Shown here piece after piece: positions 23,948 to 33,221 of a DNA stretch of 64,000 bases. Both the position numbers and the translations under genes were made by a program. How positions within the stretch are numbered: position 1 is the stretch's first letter; the number at the start of each line of letters is the position of its first letter. The stretch lies in the NCBI GenBank assembly GCA_040403555.1, contig JBBAKN010000003.1, forward strand, positions 1 to 64,000. The letters run 5' to 3'. This stretch comes from JAIPAN01 sp040403555 (GTDB lineage Bacteria > Bacteroidota > Bacteroidia > Sphingobacteriales > Sphingobacteriaceae). The notes beneath the pieces are model-generated. The model made no database searches. It saw nothing but the letters and a program-made list of their open reading frames with translations, and was not told where the DNA came from.

Positions 23948-26089
23948 ATGAAACAAAAACAATCCATCAAAAACTTTTTATACAGCCATAATTTTTCCGA
24001 TGGGCTAAAAATTAGTATTGGTGTTTTGTTACCCGCCCTTATTTTTGCTCATTTCAACCAGTTCTCTACTGGAATTATCGTTTCATTGGGTGCACTTTGT
24101 GTAAGTATTGTAGATAATCCGGGGCCATTTTCTCATAAACGGAACGGAATGGCTTATGCCAACTTATTGATCTTTTTAACCTCCATGCTTACTGGACTTC
24201 TGAGTCAGCACCCCCTACTCTTAGGAATAGAAATTGCAGTACTGTGCTTTACCTTTTCGATGTTTAACGTGTGGGGCAACCGGGCATCGACCATTGGAAC
24301 GGCTGCACTTATTATTATGGTGCTCAGTTTAGATGAGCAGAAAACCCTGGAGCAAAGTACGATACACTCCTTGTATGTATTATCGGGTGGTTTGTGGTAT
24401 ATGACATTTAGCTTATCTATCATGCACATTAGGCCTTATCGCTTGGCACAACAAGCCTTAGGCGAATGCATTTCCGAAATTTCTACTTATATCCGCATAA
24501 AAGCGGCATTTTATCAGCCTAAAACTTCTTTAGCCCTGAATTACCGAAAACTACTCGACCAGCAGGTAGTGGTACACGAAAAACAAGATAGTGTGAGGGC
24601 CTTACTTTTTCATAAGCGAATGATAAAAGACCCCAATCCATATGGGCGCCAGCTTATCATGATGTTGGTAGATATGATTGATTTATTTGAAGAATCTACC
24701 GCAACTCTGTACGATTATGAAGCTCTTAGGGCTATTTATGGTGGTACAAAGGCTTTAAAAGCCATCCACAAAACCCTGCATTGTATAAGCAATGAATTAG
24801 ATTTATTGGCCTCACAACTAACCGCCGATGAAGAGGTACGCCCCTCAAAAGATTTTTTAAAAGAACTAAACAACTTAAAAGCTGCCATTGATGACGTAGA
24901 AACAAGCTACCAATTACCCAATTTGGTGCTCAAGAAAATCCTCATCAATATCCGGAACATGGTTCGCAGAACCGAAAAAGTATTTAGTTATGCCACCGAT
25001 GGAGGTGTAAATGAAGGCATACGGAGTCAGAAAGACCTACCCAAATTTGTTAGCCATCAAGAAATAGACTTTAAACTGTTTAGAGAAAACCTCAGCCTTC
25101 ATTCTACCACCTTTAGATATGCCATCCGAATGGCTATTGTTTGCCTTTTAGGCTTTGCTGTATCGCATTTATTTACACTGGGGCACCACAGTTATTGGAT
25201 TTTACTAACCATTATTGTGATTTTGAAACCAAGTTTTAGCCTTACCAAACAACGAAACTATGAACGTATAATAGGAACCGTTATTGGTGGCTTGATTGGG
25301 GTAGCCATTCTTATTTTTGTGAAAGATGAAACTCCTCGATTTATCTTTTTACTGGGATTTATAGTTGGTGCATATAGCTTTCAGCGGGTAAATTATAAGC
25401 TGAGCGTGCTCTTTCTAACACCCTATTTACTTATATTGTTTAGTTTTTTAGGTGCTAACAACATCACTATAGCCAAAGAACGCATAATTGATACGCTTGT
25501 TGGCTCCTTAATTGCCTTTGCGGCTAGTTACTTTATTTTTCCGAGTTGGGAATCAAAACAACTAAAACTAGCCATGAAAGAAGCGGCTATTGCCAATTAT
25601 AATTACCTCATTAAGTTGGCCGAAGGTTTACTGGGCCAACCTTTAGAACTTACTAAGTATAAGCTAACCCGAAAAGAAGTGTATGTAAGCACAGCAAACT
25701 TAAATAGTGCTTTTCAACGCATGCTATCAGAACCTAAAAGCAGGCAAAAAAACACCAAAAAAATACACAAATTTGCAGTATTAAACCATATGCTCTCTTC
25801 GTACATTGCCAATTTAGTGAGTGTAGCCCAGCAGGAGAAAACGGTAAAAAATAATCCCATTGCTATAAAATGGGTGCGCAAAGCCTTGCACCATCTAAGG
25901 CATACCATAAACGAATTGGCATCTGGTACCGATAATTTGGCTACAATTACCTACCCAGAGATACCAGAAAACCCAGATACAACAAAAGCTAATGATTTTA
26001 ATGCTGATTTATTAAATCAACAATTACAATTGGTATATCGGCTTACAAAAGATATTCGAAAATTGGCCGAAAGCCTAGAAAATGATTAA
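23948..26089 (+). CDS. FUSC-family inner-membrane protein (YccS-like)
   Basis: 713 residues. Membrane helices cluster at about 20-165 and again at 395-535, each followed by a long soluble region; this duplicated layout and the C-terminal FUSC_2 block (FRYAIRMAIVCLLGFAVSH, YWILLTIIVILKPSF) match YccS/YhfK and aromatic-acid exporters (AaeB). Members are proposed to export small organic acids, but most substrates are unknown. The stop lies 2 bp from the end of the convergent queuosine-precursor transporter gene. Confidence 0.85.
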   Translation: MKQKQSIKNFLYSHNFSDGLKISIGVLLPALIFAHFNQFSTGIIVSLGALCVSIVDNPGPFSHKRNGMAYANLLIFLTSMLTGLLSQHPLLLGIEIAVLCFTFSMFNVWGNRASTIGTAALIIMVLSLDEQKTLEQSTIHSLYVLSGGLWYMTFSLSIMHIRPYRLAQQALGECISEISTYIRIKAAFYQPKTSLALNYRKLLDQQVVVHEKQDSVRALLFHKRMIKDPNPYGRQLIMMLVDMIDLFEESTATLYDYEALRAIYGGTKALKAIHKTLHCISNELDLLASQLTADEEVRPSKDFLKELNNLKAAIDDVETSYQLPNLVLKKILINIRNMVRRTEKVFSYATDGGVNEGIRSQKDLPKFVSHQEIDFKLFRENLSLHSTTFRYAIRMAIVCLLGFAVSHLFTLGHHSYWILLTIIVILKPSFSLTKQRNYERIIGTVIGGLIGVAILIFVKDETPRFIFLLGFIVGAYSFQRVNYKLSVLFLTPYLLILFSFLGANNITIAKERIIDTLVGSLIAFAASYFIFPSWESKQLKLAMKEAAIANYNYLIKLAEGLLGQPLELTKYKLTRKEVYVSTANLNSAFQRMLSEPKSRQKNTKKIHKFAVLNHMLSSYIANLVSVAQQEKTVKNNPIAIKWVRKALHHLRHTINELASGTDNLATITYPEIPENPDTTKANDFNADLLNQQLQLVYRLTKDIRKLAESLEND

Positions 26090-26091
26090 AC

Positions 26092-26862
26092 CTAGCTTTT
26101 AGCTGCTTCTTTAAGTAATTTACGAGACAAATCTTGGCCCAAATAACCATCAATAATTCCGTGAACCAAGTACAACAAAGGAGTCATTAAAACAGCTACA
26201 ACAAACTTATAGGTATAATTTACCAATCCAATAGCAGCCACCATTTGCCACGACCAATGGTAGTGTGGATTTAGGTAAAACGCAATAAAAATAACCACAA
26301 AACTATCTATGAATTGAGATACCAATGTGGAGCCAGTAGCTCGAAGCCACAAAGCCCGCTCACCCGTAAAATTTTTAATTTTATGAAAAATAACTACATC
26401 GGCAATCTGACCAATTAAAAAAGCAGTAATAGAGCCCACAATAATCCACATTCCCTGGCCAAAAATGGCCGTAAAAGCCGCATCCATGTTTACTACCTGC
26501 GTACCCACTTTTTGATTAATCCAAAAATCGGCCGGCACCAATTTAATAGCCATTCCAACCGCTAAAAAAGCAAAAGCAATTAAAACGGAGGTTAAAATGG
26601 ATAAAAAGCGCACCTGTTTTAAGCCAAAATACTCGTTTATAATATCTGTAAAAATGAAAACCAATGGCCAGGTTAATACCCCAGCCGACATATTAAAAGA
26701 CAAATTTTGTACCCCTAGTAAATTTAAATCGAACTTTTTAAACCCTAAAGATTGTTCAACAGAAAATATTTTAACGCCAATAAACTCTGAGAGCAGGGCA
26801 TTAACAATAAAAAAGCTGCCTAGTATAAGTAACAATCTACTTTCTTTGGTTCTAAAAGTCAT
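26092..26862 (-). CDS. yhhQ: Queuosine precursor transporter (VUT/YhhQ family)
   Basis: 256 residues with about six membrane helices. The family blocks are visible: KIFSVEQSLGF, FIFTDIINEYFG (the conserved TDI-NE motif of Vut_1/YhhQ), and STLVSQFIDSFVVIFIAFY. Members import preQ0 or preQ1 for queuosine in tRNA; the length is normal for the family. No que genes are adjacent and no preQ1 riboswitch was seen in the short leader. Confidence 0.88.
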   Translation of the reverse strand: MTFRTKESRLLLILGSFFIVNALLSEFIGVKIFSVEQSLGFKKFDLNLLGVQNLSFNMSAGVLTWPLVFIFTDIINEYFGLKQVRFLSILTSVLIAFAFLAVGMAIKLVPADFWINQKVGTQVVNMDAAFTAIFGQGMWIIVGSITAFLIGQIADVVIFHKIKNFTGERALWLRATGSTLVSQFIDSFVVIFIAFYLNPHYHWSWQMVAAIGLVNYTYKFVVAVLMTPLLYLVHGIIDGYLGQDLSRKLLKEAAKS

Positions 26863-27013
26863 GGCTAAAGTTTGTACTTTAAAAGTAGCCCTTTTTCACT
26901 AAAATCTTATATTTATATTTAATTGAAGAAATGAATGCGTGTTTAAACTCCATGCTACATTGCAGGGAGTAGCATATACAAGTAAATACATTAAGCGTTA
27001 CCTATTTATAGCT

Positions 27014-27796
27014 ATGGATTCACTAAAAATTACCACTTTTCAGGCCTATTTATTCTGGGAAAACTGCGAAAAAAACTTGCAGAACCTAGCACTAAGGCTA
27101 TCAGCTATTCGGGAAAAAACAGATTTAATTGTGTTACCAGAAATGTTTAACACCGGTTTTACTATGAATACCGAAAAACTAGCTGAAGAAATGGGTGGTA
27201 CCACCATGAAATGGATGGAGAAACAAGCCCAAAAATACGATGCCGTAGTTACAGGAAGTTTAATTATTAAAGAAAACGACCGCTTTTATAACCGTTTAAT
27301 TTGGATGCGCCCCGATGGTACCTTTGAACAATACGATAAACGCCACTTATTCAGTTTAGCCAACGAAGACGATCAATTTACACCCGGCAATCGCAAGTTT
27401 TACATCGATTTACATGGATGGAAAATTTGCCCGGCTATTTGCTACGACCTGCGTTTCCCTGTTTGGCTCCGAAACGATGCCGAAAATCCCTACGATATTC
27501 TCTTACTTATTGCCAGCTGGCCCGATAAACGCTCCTTACATTGGCGCACGCTAATTCCGGCACGAGCCATCGAAAACCAAAGCTATGTAGTAGCCGTTAA
27601 CCGAGTGGGACACGACGGAAACGAAGTATTTCACTCTGGAGGCTCTATGTGTATTGCCCCCAACGGCAGTGTAGTGTACTATAAACCAAACGACGAAGAC
27701 TTATATACCTTTACCATACACAAAGAAGAAATTCAAAAAACACGTCGCATCTTCCCATTTTTGGCCGATAGCGACGATTTTAACCTATCTATTTAA
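27014..27796 (+). CDS. Carbon-nitrogen hydrolase (YafV/omega-amidase type)
   Basis: 260 residues from the ATG at 27014; an open frame reaches back to 26939 but the family starts at MDSLKITTFQ. The catalytic triad is visible: Glu in VLPEMFNTGF, Lys in QYDKRHLF, Cys in PAICYDLRFP. Closest in look to YafV/Nit2 omega-amidases, which hydrolyse 2-oxoglutaramate or 2-oxosuccinamate. Lies 8 bp before the GH92 gene, probably the same transcript. Confidence 0.88.
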   Translation: MDSLKITTFQAYLFWENCEKNLQNLALRLSAIREKTDLIVLPEMFNTGFTMNTEKLAEEMGGTTMKWMEKQAQKYDAVVTGSLIIKENDRFYNRLIWMRPDGTFEQYDKRHLFSLANEDDQFTPGNRKFYIDLHGWKICPAICYDLRFPVWLRNDAENPYDILLLIASWPDKRSLHWRTLIPARAIENQSYVVAVNRVGHDGNEVFHSGGSMCIAPNGSVVYYKPNDEDLYTFTIHKEEIQKTRRIFPFLADSDDFNLSI

Positions 27797-27804
27797 GCCA
27801 TAAT

Positions 27805-30729
27805 ATGAAACGAATGTTGGGCCTATTGGCTTTTTTAGCACTAATACAACCAATTCTTGCCCAAAAAACAACGGATTATAGTCGTTGGGTAAATCCTTTT
27901 ATCGGAACAGGTGGCCACGGGCACACTTACCCAGGCCCAACCCTACCCTTTGGTATGGTACAATTGAGCCCCGACACTAGATTGACAGGTTGGGATGGCT
28001 GCTCGGGCTACCATTACAGCGATTCGGTGGTGTATGGCTTTTCGCACACCCACCTAAGCGGTACGGGCGTAGCCGATTATGGCGATATTTTATTTATGCC
28101 AACCACAGGCACACCTAAATTTAAAAACAACGAATACGCTTCTCGTTTTCAAAAAAAGAACGAAAAAGCTAGTGCCGGCTATTACGAAACCTTTTTAGAT
28201 ACCTACCAAATAGGCGTAAAACTGACCAGCACCTTACGTGCGGGCTTACACCAATACGAATTCCCTAACACAGCTGAAGCGAACATAATTATCGATTTAC
28301 AGCACCGAGACGAAGTGCTAGAATCGTGGATTGAGGTGGTAAACGATCACGAGATTAGAGGATTTAGACGTTCTAGGGCATGGGCAAGCAACCAACCCAT
28401 TTACTTTTATGCCAAATTTAACAAGCCCTTTAAAAGCTATGGCATTGCCTTAAACGATTTGCTGCAACCGGGTATTAAAAAAGGCTCTGGAAAAAATGTG
28501 AAAATGTATATTCAGTTTAACAACCCGGGCAAAGTACTAGCAAAAGTAGGTATATCGGCAGTAAGTGCCGAGGGCGCCTTACAAAACCTAACTGCCGAAA
28601 TTCCGGATTTCAATTTCAAGGAAACAGAAAAACAAGCCAAAGCCGCTTGGAACAAAGAATTAAGCAAAATTGCCGTAGAAAGCACCGATAAAAACAAATT
28701 AAGCATTTTTTATACCGCTTTATACCATTGTTTTAGCAGCCCCAACCTATTTATGGATGTTGATGGCAAGTACTTAGGCACCGATCAGAAAATTCACCAA
28801 GCTGAAGGATTTGACAACTACACCGTATTTTCACTTTGGGATACCTACCGCACCGAACACCCCCTACTGAGTATTATTGACAGAAAACGCACTACAGATT
28901 TTATAAACACTTTCCTCAACCAGTATAAAAATGGGGGTTTATTACCCATTTGGGAATTGGCCGGAAATGAAACCTTTTGCATGATTGGCAATCATTCCAT
29001 TCCCGTAATTCTAGATGCCTATAGAAAAGGGATTACTGGATTTGATGCCAATTTGGCTTTCGAAGCTATGAAATCGGCAGTAAATAGAAATCAATTCGGA
29101 TTAGACTCTTATCGCAAAAATGGTTTGGTAGTAGCCGATGACGAACACGAATCGGTATCTAAAACACTAGAATATGCCTACGACGATTGGTGTGTAGCCC
29201 AATTCGCCAAACTGATAAACAAACCTACTGTGTACAGCGAATTTATCCGCCGAGCTCAGTATTGGAAAAACCTATTCGACTCAGAAAGTGGCTTTATGAA
29301 AGCCCGTAGCAATGGCAATTGGTGGAAACCCTTCGACCCTACCGAGGTAAACAACAACTTTACTGAAGCCAATAGTTGGCAATACACGTTCTATGTACCA
29401 CAGGATGTAGAAACTCTTATAAAAGCATATGGAGGTACAACTGCCTTCCAGAAAAAATTAGACGAGTTATTTAGCACGACTCAAGGCTTATCTGGTCGCG
29501 GACAAGTAGATATTACCGGCTTAATTGGCCAATATGCCCACGGAAATGAGCCCAGTCACCATATGGCTTATTTATATAATTTCACCAATACACCCGATAA
29601 AACAGCCTTTTACATTCAAAAAATACGACAAGAAATGTACAAAAATACACCCGATGGACTTTCCGGTAATGAAGATTGCGGGCAAATGTCAGCATGGTTG
29701 GTTATGAGTGCCCTGGGTTTTTACCCACTCAACCCAGCTAGCAACCAATATACTCTAGGTACCCCATGGTTCAAAAAAGCAAGCATTCATCTCGAAAATG
29801 GGAAATCAGTAGAAATAACTGCTCCAGATTATAGCGACGAGAGCTATTACCTACAAGCCTTAAACTTAAATGGCAAAGCTTTTGATCAGTCATACATCAA
29901 TTTTGATGATTTTAAAGACGGAGCAAGCCTAAACTTTGTTACCGGAAAACTACCTGCCGAAGCCTATACACAAAATCTTAAAAAACCAGAATCGAGCATA
30001 GATGACCAGCAAATTGTATCCAATCCCATTATCGAATCTGCGGGGCCTACCTTTGCCGATAAGTTAAACGTGAGTATTAAAAATACGCAAAGCGGAGCCA
30101 GCATTTATTACACAAACGACGGCAGTACGCCTACACTCCAAAGCAAATTGTATGAAGGTGAACTCACCTTAACAGAGAGTGGAAGCATTACCGCTAGCTC
30201 CTACGTCAAGGGGCAATGGAGTTTTCCAACTACTGCCCATTTTTACAAAATTCCGGGCGATAAAAAGATTAAAATTAGTGCTACCACCATGAAATCGTAT
30301 ACCGCAGGTGGCGAACAAGGCTTGGTAGATGGTATTAGAGGTAAGGCAAATTTCAGATTGGGAAACCTGTGGCAAGGATACCAAAGCACCGATTTTGAAG
30401 CTATTGTTGAATTAGATAAAATCAAAAAAGTAAGCAGTATTTCCACCGGTTTTATGCAGGATACCCGTTCTTGGATTATTTTTCCCACGCAAGTGAGCTA
30501 CTGGGGTTCTACCGATGGCATTAACTATCAGCATTTAGGCGACGTGAAAAATAGCATAGCAGCCGATAACTATGAGGTATTAATTAAAGAGTTCGAATTA
30601 CCCGTATCGCAACCGCTTAAATACATTAAGGTACTAGCCAAAAATTTTGGGGCTTTACCGGCTTGGCATTTAGGTTATGGCGAAGGTGGTGATGCTATTT
30701 TATTTGTAGATGAAATCAACATTAAGTAG
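27805..30729 (+). CDS. GH92 family alpha-mannosidase, secreted
   Basis: 974 residues with a signal peptide (MKRMLGLLAFLALIQPILAQ). The GH92 N-terminal domain starts at NPFIGTGGHGHTYPGP and LPFGMVQLSPDT; the catalytic barrel carries SLWDTYRTEHPLLS, GLSGNEDCGQMSAW and LGFYPLNP. GH92 enzymes are calcium-dependent exo-alpha-mannosidases, mostly alpha-1,2, that trim mannans or N-glycans. After about residue 740 there is a chitobiase-type domain (GASIYYTNDGSTPT) and a discoidin-like C-terminal domain. No SusC/SusD pair is nearby, so this is not a classical utilisation locus. Confidence 0.92.
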   Translation: MKRMLGLLAFLALIQPILAQKTTDYSRWVNPFIGTGGHGHTYPGPTLPFGMVQLSPDTRLTGWDGCSGYHYSDSVVYGFSHTHLSGTGVADYGDILFMPTTGTPKFKNNEYASRFQKKNEKASAGYYETFLDTYQIGVKLTSTLRAGLHQYEFPNTAEANIIIDLQHRDEVLESWIEVVNDHEIRGFRRSRAWASNQPIYFYAKFNKPFKSYGIALNDLLQPGIKKGSGKNVKMYIQFNNPGKVLAKVGISAVSAEGALQNLTAEIPDFNFKETEKQAKAAWNKELSKIAVESTDKNKLSIFYTALYHCFSSPNLFMDVDGKYLGTDQKIHQAEGFDNYTVFSLWDTYRTEHPLLSIIDRKRTTDFINTFLNQYKNGGLLPIWELAGNETFCMIGNHSIPVILDAYRKGITGFDANLAFEAMKSAVNRNQFGLDSYRKNGLVVADDEHESVSKTLEYAYDDWCVAQFAKLINKPTVYSEFIRRAQYWKNLFDSESGFMKARSNGNWWKPFDPTEVNNNFTEANSWQYTFYVPQDVETLIKAYGGTTAFQKKLDELFSTTQGLSGRGQVDITGLIGQYAHGNEPSHHMAYLYNFTNTPDKTAFYIQKIRQEMYKNTPDGLSGNEDCGQMSAWLVMSALGFYPLNPASNQYTLGTPWFKKASIHLENGKSVEITAPDYSDESYYLQALNLNGKAFDQSYINFDDFKDGASLNFVTGKLPAEAYTQNLKKPESSIDDQQIVSNPIIESAGPTFADKLNVSIKNTQSGASIYYTNDGSTPTLQSKLYEGELTLTESGSITASSYVKGQWSFPTTAHFYKIPGDKKIKISATTMKSYTAGGEQGLVDGIRGKANFRLGNLWQGYQSTDFEAIVELDKIKKVSSISTGFMQDTRSWIIFPTQVSYWGSTDGINYQHLGDVKNSIAADNYEVLIKEFELPVSQPLKYIKVLAKNFGALPAWHLGYGEGGDAILFVDEINIK

Positions 30730-30805
30730 TGTTTTTAGGATAATTTAACACGCTAAACATCCCATAAGCAACAGATTTTACACATCTTTGCTTAAGCAAA
30801 ACTAT

Positions 30806-33181
30806 ATGTTTAAAGAAATACACAACCGAAAACTCCGCTTTACCCTCATTGGAGTTTATTTTATTGTTTTATTTTTCTGTGCGCTAGAGCTCAATTTTTT
30901 GTGGATGTTTGGCTATTCGCCAAACCGCAAAGACATAAAAACGCCCAATTTACAATTGGTTTCGGAGGTATATTCCAGCGATGGCAAGCTTATCGGCCGC
31001 TATTATCGTGAAAACAGAATTCCAATTACCTTTAAAGAGATAGCCCCAAGTGTAGTAGATGCACTAATTGCCACCGAAGACATTCGCTTTTACGAACATT
31101 CGGGTATTGATGTTCAGTCTTTAATTTCGAGCACCATTTCCACAGCCAAAGGCGACAAACGAGGTGCAAGTACCATTACGCAGCAGTTGGCTAAAAACCT
31201 CTACAGCACTCGTGGTCGCAAATCTCAGGGTTGGATAAGACAAATTCCGGTGGTACGCACCATTGTATATAAATTAAAGGAGTGGATTACCGCCCTCAAA
31301 CTAGAAAGCTATCACAGCAAAGAAGAAATTTTAACACTTTACCTAAACACAGTACCATTTGGCAACAATGCTTACGGAATTAAGATAGCCACCAAACGCT
31401 ATTTTAGTAAAAATCCGAACCAATTAAAGGTAGCAGAGGCAGCCATGCTTATTGGCATGCTCAAAGCTACAAGCACCTACAATCCGCTAAAAAACCCTGA
31501 TAAATGTTTAGAAAGACGCAATACCGTGCTTTCTCAAATGGCCAAATATGGTTTTTTAGGCGAAAAAGAATTCAGAAAAAGTAGTTTAAGACCATTGACC
31601 TTAAAAGTATCGGAATTACAGGAAGGTGCCGAAGGTGATTCGTATCTAAGAGGAGCAGTGGCCCGCTCCTTAGAAAAATGGTGCGCAGAAAACGGCTACG
31701 ATTTATACGAAGATGGCTTAAAAATTTACACCACCATTGATTCTAGGCTACAAAAATATGCCGAAGAGGCCGTAAATAGCCAAATGAAAAGCCTACAACA
31801 TCGGTTCCAAAACGTATGGGGCAACGAAAATCCGTGGAAAGACCAAGAAGGAAACGAAATTGTTGATTTTCCAGAAAAACAAGCCAAAAAATTACCTATT
31901 TACGAGCTCTTAGATAAAAAATACGCCCACAACATCGATTCGATTAATGCCTACCTTAATACACCCAAAAAAATGAAGCTATTTAGTTGGGATGGCGAAA
32001 AAGAGGTTGAATATAGCACCATGGATTCCTTGAAATATTATGCTAAATTTTTAAACACTGGCATGATGACCCTCGATCCTTTTACTGGACATATTAAAGC
32101 TTGGGTTGGTGGCATTAACCACGAATACTTTAAATACGACCACGTAGACCAATCGAAAAGACAAGCTGGCTCTACCTTCAAACCCTTTGCCTATCTTACC
32201 GCCTTAGAACAAGGCATGAATCCCTGCGACAAATTTGTAGATAAACCCGTAAAAATTGAATACCAAGAAGATGGTAAAAGCCAGGTTTGGGAACCCAATA
32301 ATGCCGATTTTAAATTCTCAGGCCGCGAAATGTCGCTACGTTGGGCCATGGGACGTTCGGTAAACTCTATTACTGCCCAAATAACCGAAAAAGTAGGTTG
32401 GGATAATATTGTTAAGAACGCCCATAAATGTGGTATCGAAAGTCCCTTAAAATCTGTTCCATCGGTAAGTTTGGGCGCTAATGATGTATCGGTATATGAA
32501 ATGGTACGTGCCTATGGAACCTTTTTAAACAAAGGGGTGAAAACCGACCCTATTTTGGTAGAGAAAATAACCGACAACGATGGAAACAACCTAGCTAAAT
32601 TTACTGCCAAACAAGATCGGGTATTAACCGAAGAAATTGCGTGGTTAATGTTGTATATGTTTAGAGGTGGTATGGAAGAACCAGGTGGCACTTCCCAAGC
32701 GCTTTGGGAATGGGATTTATGGAAAAAGGGAAACCAAATTGGTGGAAAAACAGGCACATCTTCCGATTATGTAGATGGTTGGTACATGGGCATCAGCAAA
32801 GATTTAGTAACAGGCGTTTGGGTGGGCTGCGACGATCGCAGAATCCACTTCAAAACATCTGAAACTGGCGAAGGCTCTAGAACTGCCCTACCTATTTATG
32901 GTAAGTTTATGGAAAAAGTATTAAATGACCCTGCTACGGGCATTACTTTTGGCACTTTTCCTAAAGCTACAGTACCCATTACTCGTTCTTACCAATGTGA
33001 ATCGCCACGAATTGTTGCCGATACCACGAAAACCGATAGCACTGCCGGCGATAGTGTAATTAGCACTCCAGAAGCAATTCCCTCTTCTGGCGATGAAAAT
33101 ACCTCTGGCACGGTTCATGTAATTCAAGAAATAGTCGCCATTAAACCAAAAACACAAATAAAAATCAAACAGCATAGTTAA
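30806..33181 (+). CDS. Penicillin-binding protein 1A (bifunctional)
   Basis: 791 residues from the ATG at 30806. One N-terminal membrane helix (LIGVYFIVLFFCALEL) is followed by a GT51 glycosyltransferase domain (ATEDIRFYEHSGID with the catalytic Glu; GASTITQQLAKN; LYLNTVPFGNNAYG) and a transpeptidase domain with SxxK (GSTFKPF), SxN (SVNSI) and KTG (GKTGTSSDY). It polymerises and cross-links peptidoglycan. The acidic, Ser/Thr-rich tail after residue 730 is probably disordered. Confidence 0.93.
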   Translation: MFKEIHNRKLRFTLIGVYFIVLFFCALELNFLWMFGYSPNRKDIKTPNLQLVSEVYSSDGKLIGRYYRENRIPITFKEIAPSVVDALIATEDIRFYEHSGIDVQSLISSTISTAKGDKRGASTITQQLAKNLYSTRGRKSQGWIRQIPVVRTIVYKLKEWITALKLESYHSKEEILTLYLNTVPFGNNAYGIKIATKRYFSKNPNQLKVAEAAMLIGMLKATSTYNPLKNPDKCLERRNTVLSQMAKYGFLGEKEFRKSSLRPLTLKVSELQEGAEGDSYLRGAVARSLEKWCAENGYDLYEDGLKIYTTIDSRLQKYAEEAVNSQMKSLQHRFQNVWGNENPWKDQEGNEIVDFPEKQAKKLPIYELLDKKYAHNIDSINAYLNTPKKMKLFSWDGEKEVEYSTMDSLKYYAKFLNTGMMTLDPFTGHIKAWVGGINHEYFKYDHVDQSKRQAGSTFKPFAYLTALEQGMNPCDKFVDKPVKIEYQEDGKSQVWEPNNADFKFSGREMSLRWAMGRSVNSITAQITEKVGWDNIVKNAHKCGIESPLKSVPSVSLGANDVSVYEMVRAYGTFLNKGVKTDPILVEKITDNDGNNLAKFTAKQDRVLTEEIAWLMLYMFRGGMEEPGGTSQALWEWDLWKKGNQIGGKTGTSSDYVDGWYMGISKDLVTGVWVGCDDRRIHFKTSETGEGSRTALPIYGKFMEKVLNDPATGITFGTFPKATVPITRSYQCESPRIVADTTKTDSTAGDSVISTPEAIPSSGDENTSGTVHVIQEIVAIKPKTQIKIKQHS

Positions 33182-33221
33182 TTTATCTATCAATATAGTT
33201 CATCACCTAAATCAAGCTCCA